Shown here: positions 1-7,648 of the stretch, piece by piece
Layout of the letters: each line of letters begins with the position of its first letter
Position numbering within the stretch: the stretch's first letter is position 1
DNA from: Achromobacter veterisilvae
GTDB taxonomy: Bacteria; Pseudomonadota; Gammaproteobacteria; Burkholderiales; Burkholderiaceae_B
Assembly: GCF_900496975.1 (NCBI RefSeq)
Contig: NZ_UFQC01000042.1
Coordinates: 1-56,654 of the forward strand
Reading direction: 5' to 3'
DNA: 56,654 bases
Notes under the pieces: generated by a model
The model's input: the letters and a program-made list of their open reading frames with translations, nothing else
The model's database searches: none
What the model was told of the DNA's origin: nothing
Program-made: the position numbers and the translations under genes

Positions 1-513
1 GGCCTCGGGCCGGCCCCGCGGCGCGTCGGCCGGCGGCGCCGGCGGTTGCGCGGCCGCCATGATGTCGACCAGGCGCGCGGCCAGCGCGTCGGGCAGTTGC
101 AGCGTGTTCAGCAAGCGGCGCAGCACCTGTTCCTGCCCGGGCTGCGGCACGCCGTTGGCGGCCAGGTTGTAGAGATTGTATTTGCCCTGTTCGTCCTGGA
201 TGCGACCGGAGAACACGGCGACGCGGTCGTCCCCGGGCCGTTCGATGCGCGTTTCCAGGACGGGGGTGGCCCAGACCTGGTCGCCGCGCGTGGTGGGCTC
301 GCGCCGGGCGTGGTCCCGCAAGACCAGGCGGGCCCAGTCGATGCCGCCGGCCAGCATGGCGCGCGCCTGCGCGCGGGCCAGCTCGTTTTCCACGCGCCGG
401 GTGCTGGCGGTCTGCCGCTGGAACAGGCTGGCGCTCAGCGCCGCCACGATGGCCACGATGATGAGGGCGCTGATGACAGCCGCGCCGCGTTCGCGCATGC
501 CGGCCGCGTTCAC
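1..513 (-). CDS. gspK: Type II secretion minor pseudopilin GspK, 3' end missing
   Basis: The reading frame opens at a GTG at 513 that overlaps the gspJ stop (GTGA) and runs off the left edge, so only about 171 N-terminal residues are present. The start reads VNAAGMRERGAAVISALIIV, a short basic leader followed by a hydrophobic helix, as in prepilin-like GspK. A conserved block containing GKYNLYNLAANG follows at about residue 110, typical of the GspK family. GspK caps the pseudopilus tip with GspI and GspJ in the inner membrane and periplasm. ATG at 498 is an alternative start. Its position as last visible gene of gspC-G-H-I-J-K supports the call. Confidence 0.88.
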   Translation of the reverse strand, partial: MNAAGMRERGAAVISALIIVAIVAALSASLFQRQTASTRRVENELARAQARAMLAGGIDWARLVLRDHARREPTTRGDQVWATPVLETRIERPGDDRVAVFSGRIQDEQGKYNLYNLAANGVPQPGQEQVLRRLLNTLQLPDALAARLVDIMAAAQPPAPPADAPRGRPEA

Positions 514-1112
514 GGCAGCTCCAGGATGCGGCTGAAGCGCTGCGGCAGGGCTCCGCCGCGTTCCACTGCGATCTCCAATCCGGTGGGCGAGTCCGCGAGG
601 CCGGCGTCGGCGTCGACCCAGCCGGCGCCCGGCACCCAGGCGCGCAGTGCCAGGGACGTCACGCCGGGCAGGAGCAGCACGCCCCCATCCGGGGCGGGCA
701 GGGGGCTGCGCGCCGCCGACGGCCCGCCGGCGCGCCAGAGGCCGTCCTTGCGCACCTGCCAGTGCACGCGCTGCCACAGTCCGTTGCCGTCCGGGTCCGT
801 GCGCAGCACCTCGAGCGTCTGGCCGCCCGCGGCGCGGCGCAGCAGGCGCAGGCCGCCGGTGTAGGCCAGGACGTCCTGGCCGGCCGGCTCGAAGGCCGGC
901 CCGGTGTAGGAAAGCTCCACGTCACGGGCGACCTGGCCCAGCGCGCGGACGATGGCGTCGGTGTCCTCGGCCTGTTCCTCGATCCGGTCGCGGGCATTGG
1001 ACACGCTGGCCAGGCCGCGCCAGGCCATGAGGCTGACGAGCGCCATCAGCGCCAGGGCCACCAGCACCTCTATCAGCGTGAAGCCGGCTTGCGAGCGGAC
1101 GGGGCGGCGCAT
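510..1112 (-). CDS. gspJ: Type II secretion minor pseudopilin GspJ
   Basis: A 200-residue protein starting MRRPVRSQAGFTLIEVLVAL. The Gly-Phe-Thr-Leu-Ile-Glu site at residues 9-14 is the type IV prepilin peptidase cleavage motif, followed by the hydrophobic N-terminal helix. The rest fits the GspJ domain in length and in its position between gspI and gspK. The upstream in-frame ATG at 1247 was rejected because it would bury the leader peptide inside the protein; ATG at 1112 lies two bases after the gspI stop. The gene overlaps gspK by four bases, so the pseudopilin genes are probably translationally coupled. GspJ forms the pseudopilus tip with GspI and GspK. Confidence 0.88.
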   Translation of the reverse strand: MRRPVRSQAGFTLIEVLVALALMALVSLMAWRGLASVSNARDRIEEQAEDTDAIVRALGQVARDVELSYTGPAFEPAGQDVLAYTGGLRLLRRAAGGQTLEVLRTDPDGNGLWQRVHWQVRKDGLWRAGGPSAARSPLPAPDGGVLLLPGVTSLALRAWVPGAGWVDADAGLADSPTGLEIAVERGGALPQRFSRILELP

Positions 1113-1114
1113 GG

Positions 1115-1516
1115 CTATCGCACGCCCGACAGAAGGCCGTCGAGCTGCAGCAGGACGGCATCGGGACGCGGCGCGGACGCGTCGCGCACCCGCACCGAGA
1201 CTTGGCGGAAGCTGCGGTTCATCGAATTCGTGAATTCCAGGTCGCATTGCAGCGCCCGGCCGCCTTGTCCGCAGGGCAGGGTCCGCGCGCCCGCGCGCGG
1301 CAGGACCTGTTCCAGGCGAAGCTGGGCCAGCGCGTTCTGCGCGGCCAGCAGCGCCAGCGTCTTGTCCTGGAGGCCGCGGCTGTTCGCCGCCATGAGGCCG
1401 GTCGCGCGCAGCGCCGCGCCCATCGCGACGGCGATGATGGCCAGGGCCACCAGCACTTCGATGAGCGTGAAGCCGCGCTCGCGGCCGGCGCGGCGGAGCG
1501 GTTCAGCGGATGCCAT
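1115..1516 (-). CDS. gspI: Type II secretion minor pseudopilin GspI
   Basis: A 133-residue pseudopilin. The N-terminus MASAEPLRRAGRERGFTLIE carries the prepilin peptidase site Gly-Phe-Thr-Leu-Ile-Glu and continues into a hydrophobic helix. The later segment with AAQNALAQLRLEQ around residues 61-73 resembles the conserved region of GspI, the minor pseudopilin that nucleates the tip complex with J and K. It overlaps the end of gspH by 14 bases and stops two bases before gspJ. The identity rests on the leader motif, the size and gene order; individual minor pseudopilins are hard to separate without alignment. Confidence 0.85.
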   Translation of the reverse strand: MASAEPLRRAGRERGFTLIEVLVALAIIAVAMGAALRATGLMAANSRGLQDKTLALLAAQNALAQLRLEQVLPRAGARTLPCGQGGRALQCDLEFTNSMNRSFRQVSVRVRDASAPRPDAVLLQLDGLLSGVR

Positions 1517-1991
1517 AGCGTCCCGCGGCGTCGCGTTGCAGGATCACGCGGGCGTCCCCGGCAAGCAGCGTGAGCGTGATGGGCGCGGCGACCCATTCCG
1601 TGTTGAAGACCAGCGGACGGTCGGGGTCGAGCCGCAGTGCCACCGGGCCCGCCGACCAGGCTTGCGGGCGCAGCACGCCGTCCCGTTCCATCGTGTCCAC
1701 GGGCAGTGCCTCGTCCTCCTCGGCGCCGAGGTCCGGCAGGCGGCCCCGGCGTTCGAACGACCAGCCCTGTCCGCTGGGCAGCCAGCGGATCGGACGGCCG
1801 TCGCTGCGGGCCTCGCTCTGGGCCACGGTAAAGGCGTCGGCCAGGCGCTGGGCGTCTGCGCGCAGGCGGTTTTCGCCCCTGCCCACGGACAGGCTCACCA
1901 TGCTGGCCGCGATGCCCACGATGACCAGAACGACCAGGACTTCGACCAGCGTGAAGCCGCGCTCAGAGTTCCCAGGAGCCGATGTCGGCAT
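1503..1991 (-). CDS. gspH: Type II secretion minor pseudopilin GspH
   Basis: A 162-residue protein beginning MPTSAPGNSERGFTLVEVLV, with the prepilin cleavage motif Gly-Phe-Thr-Leu-Val-Glu at residues 12-17 and a hydrophobic helix behind it. GspH sits at the base of the tip complex of the pseudopilus. I chose ATG at 1991 rather than the farther 2039, because a 16-residue longer leader is unusual and would overlap gspG more. As chosen it overlaps the 3' end of gspG by 29 bases. Gene order G-H-I-J-K matches other type II systems. Confidence 0.85.
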   Translation of the reverse strand: MPTSAPGNSERGFTLVEVLVVLVIVGIAASMVSLSVGRGENRLRADAQRLADAFTVAQSEARSDGRPIRWLPSGQGWSFERRGRLPDLGAEEDEALPVDTMERDGVLRPQAWSAGPVALRLDPDRPLVFNTEWVAAPITLTLLAGDARVILQRDAAGRYGIR

Positions 1992-2391
1992 CGCCGTTCT
2001 CCCCGCCGGGCTTGTTGTCGGCGCCGAACGAGAACACATCGGTATCGCCTTTGACGCCGGGGCTGAGATATTGGTAGGGATGGCCCCAGGGATCGTTGGG
2101 CAGCTTGTCCAGATAGCCGCGCCAGTTGGAAGCGCCCTCGGGTTTTTCCACCAGCGCGCGCAGGCCCTGGGCGGTGGCGGGATAGCGGCCGTTGTCCAGG
2201 CGGTAGAGCTTGAGCGCCTGCATGATGCCGGCGATGTCCTGCCGCGCGGCGACCTGGCGCGCCTGGTCGGGACGATCCAGCACGCGGGGGACGATCAGCG
2301 CCGCAAGAATCCCCATGATCACGATCACCACCATGATCTCGATGAGGGTGAAACCTTGCTGGCGGGCAAGCCCGCGCGGTAACTGACGCAC
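1963..2391 (-). CDS. gspG: Type II secretion major pseudopilin GspG
   Basis: A 142-residue major pseudopilin. The leader MRQLPRGLARQQ is followed by GFTLIEIMVVIVIMGILAAL, the most typical of all pseudopilin N-termini. The C-terminal part has the family features: LKLYRLDNGRYP, the TAQGLRAL block, DPWGHPYQYLSPG and the FSFGADNKPGGE calcium-binding region. GspG polymerises into the periplasmic pseudopilus that pushes folded substrates through the outer-membrane secretin. The start is a GTG at 2391 with a CCGGAG ribosome-binding site about eight bases upstream. It follows gspC after an 84-base gap. Confidence 0.95.
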   Translation of the reverse strand: MRQLPRGLARQQGFTLIEIMVVIVIMGILAALIVPRVLDRPDQARQVAARQDIAGIMQALKLYRLDNGRYPATAQGLRALVEKPEGASNWRGYLDKLPNDPWGHPYQYLSPGVKGDTDVFSFGADNKPGGENGDADIGSWEL

Positions 2392-2475
2392 TTTGCGACT
2401 CCGGTCTTCAGTAGAAGCGGAGGATTGTGGTCATGAAATATGACAGCAATAGGGGCGCGGGGCGTTCATTGCGCT

Positions 2476-2913
2476 TCAGCCCGCGCGCGCGATGCCGGCG
2501 GGCGCGGGCGGCGGCGCGGGAGCGGGCAGGCGGCTGCCGCGGCCCGCCTGTTCGACGGTCACCGCGTCCGCGGCGATCTCGCGCAATACGATGCCCGGCG
2601 CCACCTCGTCGCCGACGCGCCAGGCCAGGGACGGGCCGCCGTCGACGCTGAGGACGGCCGCGCCGCCCGGGCCGGCGGCGATCACGCCCTGAACGGCGAT
2701 CTGCGTGCGCATGGCTTCGTCCTTGCCGAACCAGACGGCCACGGGTCCGTTGTCGGCGGCGCGCGGCGCCGCCGCGCCGGACACCGCCGGAGGCAGGGGG
2801 CCGGGGCGCGGCGCAAGCAGAATGGACCCCCAGGCGCCCACGCCGGCGGCCAGGGCCAGGATGGCAAGAACACGCAGCGCGGCGGGCAGGGCGGAGGGTA
2901 ATGAGAGCGGCAT
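2476..2913 (-). CDS. gspC: GspC-like type II secretion protein (HR domain only)
   Basis: A 145-residue protein with one N-terminal membrane segment (about residues 12-32) and a periplasmic part. Residues about 65-120 (motifs QIAVQGVIAAG, GGAAVLSVDGG, RVGDEVAPGIVLREI) resemble the homology region domain of GspC, which links the inner-membrane platform to the secretin GspD. The PDZ or coiled-coil domain of longer GspC proteins is absent; the C-terminus is a proline/alanine-rich tail. It is the first gene of the visible gsp group and is transcribed with it. The call rests on domain resemblance and context. Confidence 0.7.
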   Translation of the reverse strand: MPLSLPSALPAALRVLAILALAAGVGAWGSILLAPRPGPLPPAVSGAAAPRAADNGPVAVWFGKDEAMRTQIAVQGVIAAGPGGAAVLSVDGGPSLAWRVGDEVAPGIVLREIAADAVTVEQAGRGSRLPAPAPPPAPAGIARAG

Positions 2914-2971
2914 GGAGTGTGGTGCGGGGGGGGAAGCGGTGGACTATAGCGGGGGTTCATGACAGCACTGT

Positions 2972-3035
2972 GGTGTCTGACACCCTGGGAAGACCGTCGA
3001 GCAGGGACGGCCATCGCACAAGGGTGTCAGACACC
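2972..3035 (-). repeat. 64-bp palindrome-framed repeat, reverse orientation
   Basis: Two copies of the palindrome GGTGTCWGACACC, at 2972-2984 and 3023-3035, frame a 38-base spacer. The total of 64 bases is the same as in the copies at 15.7 and 49.4 kb. The spacer matches the reverse complement of the 49.4-kb spacers best (shared GACGG-C/T-CATC block), so this copy is inverted. It lies between the divergent genes gspC and the 3265 lipoprotein. Confidence 0.8.
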
Positions 3036-3066
3036 TGCCCGGGAACGTGCCCATGCAGGTTATGCA

Positions 3067-3129
3067 GGTGCCTGACACCCCTACGAGCCGGCCGCGGGTT
3101 TGCTTCGGCGTTCCCGGGTGTCTGGCACC
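3067..3129 (+). repeat. 63-bp palindrome-framed repeat, forward orientation
   Basis: Degenerate palindromes GGTGCCTGACACC (3067-3079) and GGTGTCTGGCACC (3117-3129) frame a 37-base spacer that starts CCTACGAG and ends TTCCCG, as in the copies at 49.4 kb. Each palindrome has one substitution, so this is a decayed copy. It faces the inverted element just upstream across a 31-base gap, which itself contains CCCGGGAACG, the reverse complement of the usual spacer end. Confidence 0.75.
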
Positions 3130-3264
3130 GGACCCACCCGCCCCACGCAAAAAAAATCCTGATCCGTCGATCAGCCTTTCTCTTTCTCGCTTCACGGGCC
3201 GTTCACTTTCGGCGGCCACCATGTGCTCCAACGCAAAACCTGTTCATGAAGCGAGAAGACAAGC

Positions 3265-5250
3265 ATGCAAGTATCGGATTGGAGAAGATGGTGCGCCGCG
3301 CTGCTGGCGACCGGCGCGCTGGCGGGCTGTGGCGGGGATGACGGCGACAGCGCGCCGCCGGCCGCCGCGCCGGACCAGGCGCGCGCCGACAAGGTGCTGT
3401 TCATCGGCGTGGACGGCCTGACCTACGATGCGATGCGCCGCGGGGTGGCCGACAATTCCCTTCCCAACATCGGACAACTGACCGTCACGCGCGCCTGGAC
3501 GGGCGGCGTGACGGGCGCCGCGACCCAGCAGCCCACGCTGCCCGCGCCCGGCTGGGCGACGCTGTTGACGGGCCAATGGGCCGACCGGCACGGCGTGCGC
3601 TTCACGGTACAAGGCGAGGCGCTGAAAACGCCCACGCTGTTCCAGCGCGTCAAGTCGGCGCGGCCCGAGGCGCGGACCGCGGCGGCCTTCAATTCGTCCG
3701 TGCTGGCCGGGCTGGTCGGCGGCGACCGCGACGCGGGCTATCTTCAGGCGCTGACCGATTGCGCGGGCGGCGACGATTGCGTGGCCGGGCAGGCGCGCGA
3801 CCGCATCACGGAAGGCTATGACGTGGTGGTGGCGCAGTTCGGCGCGCCCGAGCGCATCGCGTCGGAGCAAGGCTTCGGCGGCGCCTACGACGAATCCATC
3901 CGCCGCGCGGACGCGGCCGTCGGCGCGCTGGCCCGGCAGATCGCCGACCGCAAGGCGGACCACCCGGGCGAGGACTGGCTGGTGGTCGTGGCGTCCAGTC
4001 ATGGCCTGGGCCAGACCGGCGCCAGCGACGGCCGGCCGTTTTCGTCCAATAAGACGATCCTGCTGGCGGCGAACCAGCCGGCGCTCCTGGGCGGCAGCGC
4101 CGACGACGCGTCGTTCGACGGGCTGTGGGACAACAATTGGTACGCGCTGCCCAGCGCGGCCGACGTGACGCCGACCCTGCTGGCGCATCTGGGCGCGCTG
4201 CCGGCCGCGGCCGGCTACGACATGGCGGGCGCGTCGCTGGACGGATCGCTGGCCCTGCGCAATGTCTCGGCGCGCACGTCCACGGACAACAAGAGCGTGA
4301 CGCTGCGCTGGGTGCGCGTGGGCGAACCCGCCGGCGATATCGCGATCAGCCGGGACGGCGCGGAGATCGCGCGCGTGCCGGGCACGGCCGCCGAGTACGT
4401 CGACGAAAACCTGTCGTTCGATACGGAAGGCGTGCATGCGCTGAACTACAGCATGTCCATGGGCAGTGCCGTCAGCGCCGTGCGCGCCACGGTGGCCTAC
4501 ACCAAGCCCCTGCCGCTGCTGGCCTCGCTGCGCACCGGCCTGACGATGCTGTTCCCGTTCGAAGGCAACGTCACGGACGTGGCCGCGGGCGGCGGCGCCA
4601 TCGCGCCGTACGACGGGGTCCAGGCGCCGGCCTACGCCGACGCGGGCGTGTTCGGAAAGATGTTCAAGAACGACCGCGGGGCGGACCCGATGGGCGCCTT
4701 CAAGCTGGACTACCCGGCGGGCATGCTGGATGCGGCGCAGGCCTTCACCATCGCCTTCTGGTACCAGTCCGACGGCACGGCCAGCGACCGTTCCATCGTG
4801 GGCAACAAGGACTACAACTCCGGCGGCAACCCCGGCATCACCATCGCGCAGTGGGCGGGCCCGGTGCTGTATTTCAACCTGGCGGGCGGCGGAACGCGGG
4901 TCGACATCAATAACGTCAAGTTCACGCCGAACAAGCCGGTCTACATCGCGATGACGGTCGACAAGACGGCCAAGACCCTGACCGCCTCGGTCTACGACAG
5001 CGAGCTGGGCTATTCGAGCAGCACGATAGGCACGGGCGCGGTCGATCTCGGCAAGGTGGCCGGCAACTTCGGGCCGCACCTGGGCCTGAACGAAGACGGC
5101 CTGGGCACCTACGGCATCTGCTGCGCCGGCACCAAGGGCCCGTACACGATGTATTTCGACGACCTGGCCTTCTGGTCGCGCGCCCTGACGGACGATGAAG
5201 TGAAGTCGCTGGCCCTGTCCGGCAAGTCCGTTTCCGAATTGTTCCCCTGA
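3265..5250 (+). CDS. Lipoprotein with alkaline-phosphatase-superfamily (nucleotide pyrophosphatase-like) domain and LamG-like C-terminus
   Basis: A 661-residue protein with a lipoprotein signal peptide (LAGC lipobox, Cys22) followed by an acidic spacer. Residues about 42-330 look like a type I phosphodiesterase/nucleotide pyrophosphatase domain: KVLFIGVDGL with the metal-binding Asp50, the block TLPAPGWATLLTG containing the likely Thr nucleophile region, DRHG, and the later SSHGLG metal-ligand motif. A linker follows, then from about residue 430 a concanavalin/LamG-like fold (LFPFEGNVTD, AFTIAFWYQSDGT, YFDDLAFWSRALTDDEV), usually a carbohydrate- or protein-binding module. It probably acts at the outer membrane or cell surface. 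Substrate unknown. It is followed 20 bases later by a second small lipoprotein and then phospholipase C. Confidence 0.7.
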   Translation: MQVSDWRRWCAALLATGALAGCGGDDGDSAPPAAAPDQARADKVLFIGVDGLTYDAMRRGVADNSLPNIGQLTVTRAWTGGVTGAATQQPTLPAPGWATLLTGQWADRHGVRFTVQGEALKTPTLFQRVKSARPEARTAAAFNSSVLAGLVGGDRDAGYLQALTDCAGGDDCVAGQARDRITEGYDVVVAQFGAPERIASEQGFGGAYDESIRRADAAVGALARQIADRKADHPGEDWLVVVASSHGLGQTGASDGRPFSSNKTILLAANQPALLGGSADDASFDGLWDNNWYALPSAADVTPTLLAHLGALPAAAGYDMAGASLDGSLALRNVSARTSTDNKSVTLRWVRVGEPAGDIAISRDGAEIARVPGTAAEYVDENLSFDTEGVHALNYSMSMGSAVSAVRATVAYTKPLPLLASLRTGLTMLFPFEGNVTDVAAGGGAIAPYDGVQAPAYADAGVFGKMFKNDRGADPMGAFKLDYPAGMLDAAQAFTIAFWYQSDGTASDRSIVGNKDYNSGGNPGITIAQWAGPVLYFNLAGGGTRVDINNVKFTPNKPVYIAMTVDKTAKTLTASVYDSELGYSSSTIGTGAVDLGKVAGNFGPHLGLNEDGLGTYGICCAGTKGPYTMYFDDLAFWSRALTDDEVKSLALSGKSVSELFP

Positions 5251-5270
5251 TGTCCCAAGGATAGAAAACG

Positions 5271-5435
5271 ATGAGCATGTCCATGATCCTGCGCGGATTC
5301 CTGCGCCTGGGCGCGGTGCTGATGCTGAGCGCCACGCTGGCCGCCTGCGGCGGCGACGACGGCGACGGCGACGGCGGCCAGTCCGGCACGCCGCCGCCCG
5401 CGCCCGCCAAACCCGAACTGCGTTGCGCGCCGTGA
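5271..5435 (+). CDS. Small (54-residue) predicted lipoprotein
   Basis: ATG at 5271, 20 bases after the previous stop, opens a 54-codon frame ending in TGA at 5433-5435. The product has a basic start, a hydrophobic stretch, a LAAC lipobox (Cys26), then GGDDGDGDGG and a proline/alanine tail ending in Cys-Ala-Pro. The Cys-Gly-Gly-Asp-Asp-Gly-Asp start of the mature part closely resembles the lipoprotein encoded just upstream. Nothing indicates a specific function; a lipid-anchored partner of its neighbours is possible. It could also be the remnant of a longer lipoprotein gene. Confidence 0.6.
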   Translation: MSMSMILRGFLRLGAVLMLSATLAACGGDDGDGDGGQSGTPPPAPAKPELRCAP

Positions 5436-5470
5436 GCCGCGCTTTCCCCGAATCCATAGGAATAGCATCC

Positions 5471-7642
5471 GTGAAGTCCGATAAAGACCAGGTCCACGCC
5501 GGCAAGCGCCGGTTCCTGCGCAACGCCGCCGCCTCGACCGCGGGGCTGACCGCGCTGTCGATGTTCCCGCCGGCCATCCGCCGCGCGCTGGCCATTCCCG
5601 CCAACAACCGCAGCGGCACCATCAACGACGTCGAGCACGTGGTCATCCTGATGCAGGAGAACCGCTCGTTCGATATGTACTTCGGCACGTTCAAGGGCGT
5701 GCGCGGCTTCGGCGACCGCATCACCATCCCGCTGCCCGACGGCCGCTCGGTCTGGGAGCAGAGCAACGGCACGCGCGTGGTGATGCCCTACCATCTGGAC
5801 AGCACCCAGGGCAACGCGCAGCGCGTGGCCGGCACGCCGCACGACTACGTGGACGCGCAGATGGCGTGGGACGGCGGCCGCATGGAGCAATGGCCGCGCT
5901 ACAAGCAGAACCAGTCCATGGGCTACTACCGCCAGAACGAGGTGGAATTCCAGTTCGCCCTGGCCGAAGCCTTCACGCTGTGCGACGCCTACCACTGTTC
6001 CACGCACGGCGGCACCAACACCAACCGCCTGTTCCACTGGACCGGCACCAACGATCCGCTGGCGCTGGGCAACGGCCCGTCCACCCGCAACCAGTGGGAC
6101 AGCCTGGGCGCGTCGTCCACCGGCTGGACCTGGAAGACCTATCCCGAGCGCCTGCAGGAAGCGGGCGTCGCCTGGAAGGTCTACCAGAACCTGCCCGAGA
6201 ACTTCGGCGACAATCCGCTGGCCGGATTCCGGCAGTACCGCCGCGCCAACGAACTGGCCGGCAACGGCGCCAACGGCTCGCCGTATCCGGCCTGGACGCC
6301 GGCCACGGACGCCGCCAACCCGCTCTACAAGGGCACGGCCAACACCATGCCCGACGGCGGCTTCCTGCAGGCGCTGCGCGACGACGTCGTCAACGGCGCC
6401 TTGCCGCAGGTGTCGTGGATCGTGGCGCCCGCCACCTATTCCGAGCACCCCGGCCCGTCCAGCCCCATCCAGGGCGCCTGGTACATTCAGGAAACGCTGG
6501 ACGCCCTGACCGCCAACCCGGAGGTCTGGAGCAAGACCGTGCTGCTCATCAACTTCGACGAGAACGACGGCTATTTCGACCACGTTCCGCCGCCGGCCGC
6601 GCCGTCGCTGAATCCGGACGGGTCGATGGCCGGCGCGTCCACGGTGAACACCGACCTGGATCGCCACACGCGCGCCTCCGCCCAGGATGCCGCGGACAAC
6701 CGCGTCTACGGCCCGGGCCCGCGCGTGCCCATGTATGTCGTGTCGCCGTGGAGCCGCGGCGGCTGGGTCAACTCCCAGGCTTTCGACCACACCTCGGTGC
6801 TGCGTTTCCTGGAAGCGCGCTTCGGCGTGGCCGAGGACAACATCAGTCCGTGGCGCCGCGCGGTGCTGGGCGACCTGACCTCGGCCTTCAACTTCGCCAC
6901 GCCCAACGATGAACAGTTGCCGGACCTGAACCTGCTGACCCGCGCGGGCGCGGACCAGGTGCGCGCCGACCAGCAGGCGCTGACCGCCGTGCCGCTGCCG
7001 GACCCGTCCACCCAGGCCCGGCCGGTGCAGGAGAAGGGCGTGCGCTACTCCCGCGCCTTGCCCTACGAACTGCACACCAGCGGCCGCGCCCAGCCCGGCA
7101 CGGGCGCCATGCGCCTGGTGTTCGCCAACACGGGCAAGCAGGCGGCGGTGTTCCACGTCTATGACCGCCTGCACCTGGACCGCCTGCCGCGCCGCTATAC
7201 GGTGGAACCCGACAAGCAGCTCGAAGGCAGTTGGGACGCCGCGGCCGACGGCGGCAAGTACGACCTGTGGGTGCTGGGCCCCAACGGCTACCACCGGCAC
7301 TTCGCGGGCGACCTGGCGCTGGCGCGCACGGCGGGGCTGGATGCGGAGATCCGCGTCTGCTACGACATCGCCAACGGCGACCTCTACGTCAGCTTCATCA
7401 ATGGCGGCGACGCGCCTTGCACCTTCGCGGCCGCGCCCAACGCCTACTACGCCAACCATGAACGCTGGACGTTCACCGTGCCCGCGGGCGGGCAGGTCGA
7501 GCAGCACTGGGCCTTGTCGGGCAGCGGCGGCTGGTACGACTTCACGGTGAGCCTGCAGGAAGATCCCGCCTACGCGCGCCGCTACGCCGGCCGGGTGGAG
7601 ACCGGCAAGGCCTCGGTGACGGATCCGGCGATGGCGCTGTAG
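5471..7642 (+). CDS. plcN: Phosphocholine-specific phospholipase C (Tat substrate)
   Basis: A 723-residue member of the bacterial non-haemolytic/haemolytic phospholipase C family, which splits phosphatidylcholine into diacylglycerol and phosphocholine. The N-terminus carries a twin-arginine signal (GKRRFLRNAAA), so it is probably exported folded. Family motifs: ENRSFDMYFGTFKGVRGF, STHGGTNTNR, WTGTNDP and NFDENDGYFDHV in the phosphoesterase domain (about 45-480), then two C-terminal beta domains of the PLC family. The start is set at GTG 5471, close to the Tat motif; TTG 5423 and GTG 5432 are in frame but overlap the small lipoprotein gene. Pseudomonas homologues leave the cell through type II secretion, and gsp genes lie nearby. 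The symbol follows the P. aeruginosa family name. Confidence 0.9.
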   Translation: MKSDKDQVHAGKRRFLRNAAASTAGLTALSMFPPAIRRALAIPANNRSGTINDVEHVVILMQENRSFDMYFGTFKGVRGFGDRITIPLPDGRSVWEQSNGTRVVMPYHLDSTQGNAQRVAGTPHDYVDAQMAWDGGRMEQWPRYKQNQSMGYYRQNEVEFQFALAEAFTLCDAYHCSTHGGTNTNRLFHWTGTNDPLALGNGPSTRNQWDSLGASSTGWTWKTYPERLQEAGVAWKVYQNLPENFGDNPLAGFRQYRRANELAGNGANGSPYPAWTPATDAANPLYKGTANTMPDGGFLQALRDDVVNGALPQVSWIVAPATYSEHPGPSSPIQGAWYIQETLDALTANPEVWSKTVLLINFDENDGYFDHVPPPAAPSLNPDGSMAGASTVNTDLDRHTRASAQDAADNRVYGPGPRVPMYVVSPWSRGGWVNSQAFDHTSVLRFLEARFGVAEDNISPWRRAVLGDLTSAFNFATPNDEQLPDLNLLTRAGADQVRADQQALTAVPLPDPSTQARPVQEKGVRYSRALPYELHTSGRAQPGTGAMRLVFANTGKQAAVFHVYDRLHLDRLPRRYTVEPDKQLEGSWDAAADGGKYDLWVLGPNGYHRHFAGDLALARTAGLDAEIRVCYDIANGDLYVSFINGGDAPCTFAAAPNAYYANHERWTFTVPAGGQVEQHWALSGSGGWYDFTVSLQEDPAYARRYAGRVETGKASVTDPAMAL

Positions 7643-7648
7643 CGCGCT

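Noticed and set aside
3244..5772. Very long open frames on the opposite strand of real genes (for example 3244-5772, 10542-12896, 40722-44480)
   Set aside because: High G+C removes stop codons from shadow frames. Their translations are arginine-, histidine- and glutamine-rich without domains, and they oppose genes with clear family motifs.
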